Origin: a bacterium
Lineage (GTDB): Bacteria; Eremiobacterota; Eremiobacteria; Baltobacterales; Baltobacteraceae
Assembly (NCBI GenBank): GCA_021782295.1
Contig: JAJXVC010000115.1
Span: 1 to 6,368, forward strand
Direction of reading: 5' to 3'
Length of the DNA: 6,368 nt
Shown here: one piece after another, positions 1-4,873 of the stretch
How positions within the stretch are numbered: position 1 is the stretch's first letter
How the letters are laid out: every line of letters starts with the position of its first letter
The notes under the pieces: model-generated
Told to the model about the DNA's origin: nothing
Database searches by the model: none
The model's input: only the letters and a program-made list of their open reading frames with translations
Position numbers and translations under genes: made by a program

Positions 1-1495
1 TCGTGAGGCGAAACATCGTGTCGTTGAGCCCTTCGAGATGCTGGACGTTCAACGTCGTAACGACGTCGATCCCCGAGCGCAAAATCGCAAGCACGTCTTC
101 GTAACGCTTATGCGCGGCGAGGCTCGGCGCATTGGTGTGCGCGAGTTCGTCGACGAGCGCGACTTGGGGGTGCCGAGCGATCGTTGCGTCGCGGTCGAGC
201 TCTTCGTAACGAATACCATCTTTCGTCACGATTTTGCGGGGAAGCGCGGTGATGCCGTCGAGCATGCGTTGCGTTTCGGGGCGCCCATGCGTTTCGACGA
301 ACGCGGCGACCACGTCGACGCCTTCGTCGAAGAGTTGATGGGCGCGGTCGAGCATTGCGTAGGTCTTCCCGGATCCGGCCGCCGCGCCGAGATAGACCGT
401 CAGCCTTCCGTAGCGTTCGTTCGCGGCGCCGAGTTGTTCGTCGATGCGCCGTGGTTGCACCGGATCTGCGAGAAACGATTGTTCGGGGTCGATGACGAAA
501 ACATCGCGTTCGAGAGCGCGATTGACGATGCGACGCGCGAAGCCGCCCCGCGGCACGACCATTAACGAGGCTCGAACCTGCGTGAGATCGAGCGTGGCTG
601 GGTCGATGGGTTCGCGTAAAAACTCCGCGTTGTTCCGCCGCGCGGCTTCGTTGAGGTCGACGATATCGGCGCCGGCGAGCGGGCGAACCTCGAGCGCTAA
701 ATCGAGAGCATCGGCGACGGCTGCTGCGCGCTCGACGTAAGCTTGCGCCGAGGTCAGTGCCGGGACGAAGGCGACTGCGGTCGATACGCGTTCGGCGGAG
801 ACCGTTGCAACGGTGACGGTGTCGACGGCATGAAGCAACAGTTCGCGCAAAATTTGCAAGGTTCGTTCGGAGAACGTTCGTTCGAGGGCGGTGTCGACAT
901 CGGCATCGCGCACGATTTTTCCGGAGCGTAGGCGGCTGCGCACCAAGCGCGGTGAGACATCGAGAGCGACCACTTCGTCGGCGGAGGCAAGGAAACGATC
1001 CGGCACCACCGCGCGCAACGGATATCCGGTTAAGCGTTCGGCAATCGGAGCGACGCTCTCTAAATGGGCGATATTGAGCGCGCAGAGAACGGTGATTCCC
1101 GCCTCGCGAAGCGCGATCGCTTCTTCCCAACGGTTTGCGTAGGGAGAGCCGGGAAGGGTGACGTGCGCGACTTCATCGAGCGCGATGACTGCCGGCTTGC
1201 GTTCGAGCGCGGCGGCAAGATCGAAATCTTCGAACCACTTGCCGTTGAGTTCGACGCGGCGCGGGGGAATACGCGGAACGCCTTCGGCGAGCCAATCGAG
1301 GTCGCTGCGCCCTTTCGTGTCGATCCAACCGATAGTGGCATCGCGCCCCTGCGCGCGCATGCGGCGAATTTCATCGATAAGGCGGCGCGTCTTCCCCGCC
1401 CCCGGAGCCGCGGCGAGAAAAATGACGAGGCGGGGGAGGCGCCCGTATTCTTCAAGGAGTGCCTCGGCGTTCTCGCGGCGCCCATCGCTACTCAT
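1..1495 (-). CDS. kdpD: KdpD-like sensor protein with two tandem KdpD ATP-binding domains (partial, C-terminus off the left edge)
   Basis: The minus frame is open for 498 codons from ATG 1495-1493 to the window edge. Domain order as read: KdpD sensor domain 1 (about residues 20-225) with Walker A PGAGKT (31-36), a TKGR motif (61-64, usually THGR), Walker B VIALDEVAH (103-111) and LNIAHLES (140-147, usually NVQHLES). Next comes a short Usp-like alpha/beta module (about 239-338). KdpD domain 2 (from about 362) follows, with GAAAGSGKTYAML (370-382), VETHGR (400-405), ALVDELAHTNAP (446-457) and TLNVQHLEGLND (481-492). In known KdpD proteins this cytoplasmic region binds ATP and a Usp domain, then passes K+/turgor or c-di-AMP input to a C-terminal kinase. 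Whether membrane and kinase domains follow here lies outside the window. Known KdpD proteins carry one such domain, so the duplication is odd. An in-frame ATG at 1513-1511 is an alternative start; 1495 was chosen because a GA-rich Shine-Dalgarno tract precedes it. The family call is firm. The symbol is tentative, because neither kdpFABC nor a kinase module of its own is visible. Confidence 0.9.
   Translation of the reverse strand, partial: MSSDGRRENAEALLEEYGRLPRLVIFLAAAPGAGKTRRLIDEIRRMRAQGRDATIGWIDTKGRSDLDWLAEGVPRIPPRRVELNGKWFEDFDLAAALERKPAVIALDEVAHVTLPGSPYANRWEEAIALREAGITVLCALNIAHLESVAPIAERLTGYPLRAVVPDRFLASADEVVALDVSPRLVRSRLRSGKIVRDADVDTALERTFSERTLQILRELLLHAVDTVTVATVSAERVSTAVAFVPALTSAQAYVERAAAVADALDLALEVRPLAGADIVDLNEAARRNNAEFLREPIDPATLDLTQVRASLMVVPRGGFARRIVNRALERDVFVIDPEQSFLADPVQPRRIDEQLGAANERYGRLTVYLGAAAGSGKTYAMLDRAHQLFDEGVDVVAAFVETHGRPETQRMLDGITALPRKIVTKDGIRYEELDRDATIARHPQVALVDELAHTNAPSLAAHKRYEDVLAILRSGIDVVTTLNVQHLEGLNDTMFRLT
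2..1432 (-). repeat. Protein-level tandem duplication of the KdpD sensor domain (copies at 1028-1432 and 2-406)
   Basis: Residues 22-156 and 364-498 of the minus-strand protein align end to end without a gap at a fixed offset of 342 residues. I count 44 identical positions of 135. Shared residues include the Walker A lysine and threonine (K35/K377, T36/T378), Walker B DE (107-108/449-450), the following AH (110-111/452-453) and the N..HLE motif (N141/N483). The second copy is cut by the window edge, so the repeat may be longer. DNA similarity is not obvious, so the duplication is old or the copies were fused from divergent sources. Confidence 0.85.
482..781 (-). other. Usp-like linker module between the two KdpD domains
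   Basis: Residues about 239-338 read as a small alpha/beta fold: a hydrophobic strand (TAVAFVP), a small-residue loop, an amphipathic helix (QAYVERAAAVADALD), a second strand (LALEVRPL), and near the end MVVPRGG then DVFVIDP. In classical KdpD a Usp domain follows the sensor domain, so the position fits. The module is short and divergent, and I do not see the serine-rich plus FTAxY-like c-di-AMP signature known from Staphylococcus aureus KdpD. Assignment rests on position and predicted secondary structure only. Confidence 0.5.
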
Positions 1496-1566
1496 ATCGC
1501 TCTCTCTTCCCATCTCGACGCTCGCTTCCCGCAGGGTGCGTCGCTCGCGCCGGGAACCGAATCCGC
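1496..1566. promoter_or_regulatory. Divergent intergenic region between the KdpD-like gene and the kinase-regulator pair
   Basis: About 71 bp separate the two divergent start codons if the kinase begins at GTG 1567. Both transcription units must be driven from here or from inside the opposite gene. I see no convincing -35/-10 pair; the stretch is GC-rich with no AT-rich block. The only recognisable element is the minus-strand GA-rich ribosome binding site. Shared control of the two units is possible by geometry only. Confidence 0.4.
1499..1511 (-). promoter_or_regulatory. Ribosome binding site of the KdpD-like gene
   Basis: Read on the minus strand, GGGAAGAGAGAGC lies just upstream of ATG 1495 with a short spacer. 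This purine tract favours 1495 over the in-frame ATG at 1513. The latter has its own weaker GGGAAGCGAG tract further upstream, so the choice is not certain. Confidence 0.45.
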
Positions 1567-3135
1567 GTGCTCCCCGCGTTGCCCGTGCTTTGCTACCTTT
1601 TGATCGTCGCCGTCTGGTTGCTCGATCTCCTAACGCCTCAACTCTTTATCGCATCGATTCTCCTCAATATTCCAATTGCATTGAGCAGCCTAGCACTCAC
1701 TCGGCGCCTAACGATCGGCCTGGTCGTCGCTGCGGAGATTGCCAACGCGCTTGCTGCATTTCTCAACGCGTTCCACGATCGCGGCCGCTTCGATGCAATT
1801 GCGCTCGGGGATCGCGCGCTGCTCGCGGCATCCTTTCTGCTCGTGGGGTTCCTCGCCGTAAAAACGCAGGGGTTGGGGCGGAGTGCCGGCCTCTCCGAAG
1901 CGCGTGCCGAGCAAATGCAGCGCGAGCGGCGACTTCGCGTTGCGATGGAGCGCGTGCGTGAGAGCCTGAGCCCCGAACTCGTTCGCCGGAAGACGCTCCA
2001 TCAGTCGCTCGAACTTTTTTCCGCCGAGCGCGGCTTGCTCGTTCCCGATATCGGAGAGAACGGTGCGTGGTACTACGCCGTCGATGGTTCGACGCACGTA
2101 GAAAATCGGCGCGACGCGCTGCCGCCCGAACTTCGCTCGCTGTTGGCAAAACGTCTCGATGGTGCGCGTTCGCTCGACGACGGTGATGTCGTCGCCCGGT
2201 TCGCGTTGGAAAATCTCGGTGCGCGTTACGGTGCGCTCGCGGCGGGCGCCGGCGGGCACGGCGCCGAGGCACGTTTGCTTCTGTTACGCGGCGACCGGCC
2301 GTGGATGCGGGACGAAACGCGCTTCCTTCAGGCCTATTTTGAGAGCTGTTCGAATGCGTTGGCGCAAGCGGAGCTTTTCGCGCAAAACATCGAACAATCG
2401 GCCGAACTCGCGCGTCGCAACCAGTTAGCGGAGGAGCGCAGCGGCGTGATCCGCGATCTCGTTTACGCACTCGCGCATGATCTGCGCACGCCGCTTGCAG
2501 CCGCCGATGTCACGATGCGGCAGGCAGAGCGAGGCGCGTTCGGCGCGTTGCCGGAGGAGTATCGCAAGGTGTTACTCGCGAGTTTAGAATCGAACGCCGA
2601 ATCGCAGCGACTCGTCGATACGCTTTTAACGGTCGCGCGCTACGAGTCGGGCGACATGATAACGCTCGAGGAGTCGGTCGACTTGTTGCCCGTTGCTCGC
2701 GCGGTCTGCGACGAACTCTCGGCGATGGCCGGCGAGCGCGGTGTGAAAATTGCGGCGAGCGGTACATCGATCTGTGTAACCGGCGATAAACTCGAACTGC
2801 GGCGCGCGCTCATGAACCTTGCGGCGAATGCCGTTGCGGCGAGTCCCCCCTCCGGCGTCGTATACGTTCGCGTTTCGGCCGAAGGCGAGCGCGGCCGCGC
2901 GACCGTCGAAGATGCGGGGTACGGCGTCGCCCCCGAGGAGCGCGGCGCGCTCTTTCAGCGGTTCGGTGTCGGAAAGCGACGGCGTGGCAGCGGAACCGGG
3001 CTCGGGCTTTACGTCGTGCGTTTGATCGCCGAGAAACACGGCGGTTCGGTGTGGTACGAACCGCTCGAAGGCGGTAGCCGTTTCGTTATCGAGATACCGC
3101 AACGCCATCTGCAGAGCGAGGAAACCGAGGCATGA
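1567..3135 (+). CDS. Membrane-bound sensor histidine kinase (TM-GAF-HisKA-HATPase)
   Basis: Counting from GTG 1567 the protein has 522 residues. Residues about 7-98 hold four likely membrane segments (about 7-22, 25-45, 48-66 and 82-98), followed by a charged helix (110-140) and a GAF-like region (about 145-275). The dimerisation helix carries the H-box AHDLRTPL with phosphoacceptor H304. The ATPase domain has an N-box around NLAANA (417-422), G1 DAGYG (449-453), an F-box LFQRFG (462-467) and G2 GSGTGLGL (474-481). It autophosphorylates and should pass phosphate to the regulator that overlaps its stop codon; its signal is unknown. The layout resembles the C-terminal half of KdpD, but the membrane part is not clearly DUF4118. 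Start: the frame is open back to GTG 1459, but that extension is arginine-rich and overlaps the divergent gene's 5' end. GTG 1567 is the only later start before the first membrane helix; its SD (CGGGA, 1551-1555) is weak. Confidence 0.88.
   Translation: MLPALPVLCYLLIVAVWLLDLLTPQLFIASILLNIPIALSSLALTRRLTIGLVVAAEIANALAAFLNAFHDRGRFDAIALGDRALLAASFLLVGFLAVKTQGLGRSAGLSEARAEQMQRERRLRVAMERVRESLSPELVRRKTLHQSLELFSAERGLLVPDIGENGAWYYAVDGSTHVENRRDALPPELRSLLAKRLDGARSLDDGDVVARFALENLGARYGALAAGAGGHGAEARLLLLRGDRPWMRDETRFLQAYFESCSNALAQAELFAQNIEQSAELARRNQLAEERSGVIRDLVYALAHDLRTPLAAADVTMRQAERGAFGALPEEYRKVLLASLESNAESQRLVDTLLTVARYESGDMITLEESVDLLPVARAVCDELSAMAGERGVKIAASGTSICVTGDKLELRRALMNLAANAVAASPPSGVVYVRVSAEGERGRATVEDAGYGVAPEERGALFQRFGVGKRRRGSGTGLGLYVVRLIAEKHGGSVWYEPLEGGSRFVIEIPQRHLQSEETEA
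3118..3124 (+). promoter_or_regulatory. Ribosome binding site of the response regulator gene
   Basis: GAGGAAA lies inside the last codons of the kinase gene, 7 bases before ATG 3132. It supports that start and, with the ATGA stop/start overlap, suggests translational coupling of kinase and regulator. Confidence 0.6.
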
Positions 3136-3764
3136 ACGCGCTACGCGTCGCCGTCGTCGAAGACCACGCGTTAACGCGGGTGGGGCTCTGCGCCACGCTT
3201 GCCGCTGCGGGGATCGAGGTGGTCGGCGAGGCCGTCGACGGCACGACCGGGCGCGAATTGATCCTCCGCGCGAACCCTGATGTGGCGGTGATCGATATCG
3301 GCCTTCCCGGGCTCGACGGAATCGAACTTACGGAGTCGCTGCGCGCAGTGCAGTCGCCGACGCGCATCGTCATACTGACGATGGTCGACGAAGAGGCCGA
3401 CGTGCTCGCCGCCCTCGCTGCCGGGGCGGATGCGTACTGTCTGAAGTCCGGCGATCCGGAGCGGCTCGTCGAGGCGATCCGCACCGCCGCCGACGGCGGC
3501 GCCTATTTCGATCCGCGCATCGCGCATATCGTTCTTCGACAATTCACATCCGATCGCGGGCGGCATGCAGGCTCGCCGTTGAGCCCGCGCGAGACCGAGA
3601 TTCTTCGCTTGATCGCCGATGGCGTCGGCAACGCCGAGATCGCTGAACGATTGCTCGTCAGCCTGGGGACGGTCAAGAGCCACATTCGCGATATCCTCAT
3701 CAAACTCTCGGCGAGCGACCGAACCCAGGCGGCGGTGATCGCCCTGCGTAGAGGATTCATATAA
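3132..3764 (+). CDS. NarL/FixJ-family response regulator (receiver plus LuxR-type HTH)
   Basis: The 210-residue protein has the usual family length. The receiver domain (about 4-120) has acidic pocket E10/D11, phosphoacceptor D55 in VIDIGLPG, T83 in the ILTM strand and K105 in CLKSG, all canonical. After a linker, the LuxR/GerE-type helix-turn-helix spans about 148-210: LSPRETEILRLIADG, then NAEIAERL, then the recognition segment TVKSHIRDILIKL and DRTQAAVIALRRG. It is therefore a DNA-binding transcription factor activated by phosphorylation. Its ATG overlaps the kinase stop (ATGA, 3132-3135), so the two form one operon and are almost certainly partners. Its targets cannot be read from the window. 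The flanking nad genes or the divergent KdpD-like gene are candidates by position only. NarL-type regulators usually pair with HisKA_3 kinases, whereas this partner has a classical HisKA H-box. Confidence 0.94.
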   Translation: MNALRVAVVEDHALTRVGLCATLAAAGIEVVGEAVDGTTGRELILRANPDVAVIDIGLPGLDGIELTESLRAVQSPTRIVILTMVDEEADVLAALAAGADAYCLKSGDPERLVEAIRTAADGGAYFDPRIAHIVLRQFTSDRGRHAGSPLSPRETEILRLIADGVGNAEIAERLLVSLGTVKSHIRDILIKLSASDRTQAAVIALRRGFI

Positions 3765-3832
3765 AGAAACCATCCTCCCCAATACCGAGGTCGTAGGTAC
3801 CGGACCCCTGCAATGGTAACGATGGCACTACC
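3765..3832. promoter_or_regulatory. 68-bp gap between the regulator gene and nadA
   Basis: No gene fits here. TATAAA at 3760-3765, across the regulator's stop codon, looks like a -10 box, but no good -35 lies about 17 bases upstream, so a nadA promoter is only suggested. No GC-rich hairpin followed by a T-run is present, so no intrinsic terminator is seen and read-through from the kinase-regulator operon is possible. Several TACC/GGTA tetramers occur, including GGTACC at 3796-3801. No Shine-Dalgarno is evident ahead of nadA. Confidence 0.35.
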
Positions 3833-3834
3833 AT
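3813..3834 (+). repeat. Short inverted repeat covering the nadA start codon
   Basis: ATGGTA (3813-3818) is the exact reverse complement of TACCAT (3829-3834), with a 10-base spacer. The right arm includes the first two bases of the nadA ATG. It could be an operator half-site pair or a weak mRNA hairpin limiting initiation. Six-base arms also arise by chance, so this is only a candidate. Confidence 0.3.
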
Positions 3835-4873
3835 GAGCGCAACGGAACTACTCCCCCCGGCGATCCCCGACGAACTGCGCCCCCGCTTCGAACGCGCCGA
3901 GCGCGTCCTGCCGGCGATCGAGTGGCCGCTCTACGTCGACGACGTCGTCGCAATCGAGCGCCTCAAGCGAGAGCGCAACGCTGTGGTATTGGCGCACAAC
4001 TACCAGGTTCCCGAGATCTTCCATCTTGTTGCCGATATCGTCGGCGACTCGCTGACGCTCGCGATTGAAGCGGCAAAGACCGAGGCCGAGACGATCGTGC
4101 TGTGCGGCGTACACTTTATGGCCGAGACGGCAAAGCTCGTCAACCCGGAAAAGCGCGTGCTCGTGCCCGACCTGCGCGCCGGTTGCTCGCTCGCCGAATC
4201 GATTACCGCCGTCGACGTGCGCTTGTTGCGCGAGCGCTATCCCGGGGTGCCGGTCGTGACGTACGTCAACACCTCCGCCGAAGTGAAAGCGGAATCCGAT
4301 GTCTGCGTGACCAGCGGCAATGCATTGCACGTCGTCGAAGCGCTCGGCGTACCGCGCGTCATTTTTCTGCCCGACGAATATCTCGCGAAGTACGTTGCTT
4401 CGCAGACGACGGTGGAGATTATTGCGTGGAAGGGACATTGTGAGGTTCACGAACGCTTCACTCCCGAAGAAATTCGCGCGTTCCGTCGTGACGATCCGAA
4501 CCTGCGCGTGTTGGCGCACCCGGAATGTCCACCAGGCGTACTTGCCGAGGCCGATTTCGTCGGCTCGACCCAGGGGATGGTGGAGTTCGCCGAGAGCGAA
4601 TCGCAGCGCGGTCGCGCCGAAGGGATCACGCCGCGTATCGTGATGATTACCGAATGCTCGATGGCTGATAATGTTGCCGGCAGCGTCCCGAATGTGGAGT
4701 TCGTTCGGCCATGCAATCTCTGCCCGCACATGAAGCGCAACACGCTGGCGAAGGTGCGGCACAGTTTGGAGAAGATGGAGTACGAAGTGAACGTTGATTC
4801 CACCGTAGCGGTGCGCGCGCGTCGCGCAGTCGACCGCATGCTCTCCTACGGCCGCCCTCCGAAAGCACCGTAA
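3833..4873 (+). CDS. nadA: Quinolinate synthase NadA
   Basis: This 346-residue protein matches the family in length and motifs. It carries a [4Fe-4S] cluster and condenses iminoaspartate with dihydroxyacetone phosphate to quinolinate in the cytoplasm. Visible marks are LAHNYQVPEI (53-62), the substrate-pocket region VGDSL (70-74), CGVHFMAETAK (91-101), RAGCSLAES (115-123), YVNTSAEVKAESDVCVTS (144-161), FLPDEYL (178-184), WKGHCEVHE (199-207), HPECP (229-233), GSTQGM (244-249), TECSMADN (273-280) and CNLCPHMK (294-301). By family position the cluster ligands should be C118, C203 and C297; C294 makes a CxxC with the last. ATG 3833 was chosen because the protein's N-terminus has normal family length, although no Shine-Dalgarno precedes it. 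It is followed immediately by nadB (TAATG), its pathway partner. The call is secure. Confidence 0.97.
   Translation: MSATELLPPAIPDELRPRFERAERVLPAIEWPLYVDDVVAIERLKRERNAVVLAHNYQVPEIFHLVADIVGDSLTLAIEAAKTEAETIVLCGVHFMAETAKLVNPEKRVLVPDLRAGCSLAESITAVDVRLLRERYPGVPVVTYVNTSAEVKAESDVCVTSGNALHVVEALGVPRVIFLPDEYLAKYVASQTTVEIIAWKGHCEVHERFTPEEIRAFRRDDPNLRVLAHPECPPGVLAEADFVGSTQGMVEFAESESQRGRAEGITPRIVMITECSMADNVAGSVPNVEFVRPCNLCPHMKRNTLAKVRHSLEKMEYEVNVDSTVAVRARRAVDRMLSYGRPPKAP

Noticed and set aside
38..565. Plus-strand open frames opposite the KdpD-like gene (38-565, 444-740, 1064-1603)
   Set aside because: They are antisense to a frame with clear Walker motifs; their composition is that of shadows in high-GC DNA and no family is recognisable.
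108..1130. Minus-strand 340-residue open frame within the KdpD-like gene
   Set aside because: It is very arginine-rich with no motif, and it is out of frame with the continuous KdpD-domain frame on the same strand.
1..1495. Frameshift or fused pseudogene explaining the double KdpD domain
   Set aside because: I translated every codon from 1495 to 2 and found no stop or frame change; both copies keep catalytic residues.
3765..3832. Intrinsic terminator after the response regulator
   Set aside because: There is no strong GC stem with a following T-tract; only weak 4-base pairings such as GGTC/GACC occur.
3171..4762. Minus-strand open frames opposite the regulator (3171-3782) and nadA (3848-4762)
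   Set aside because: The opposite strand carries full-length, motif-complete proteins. The antisense translations show no domain and are rich in His/Arg as expected for shadows.
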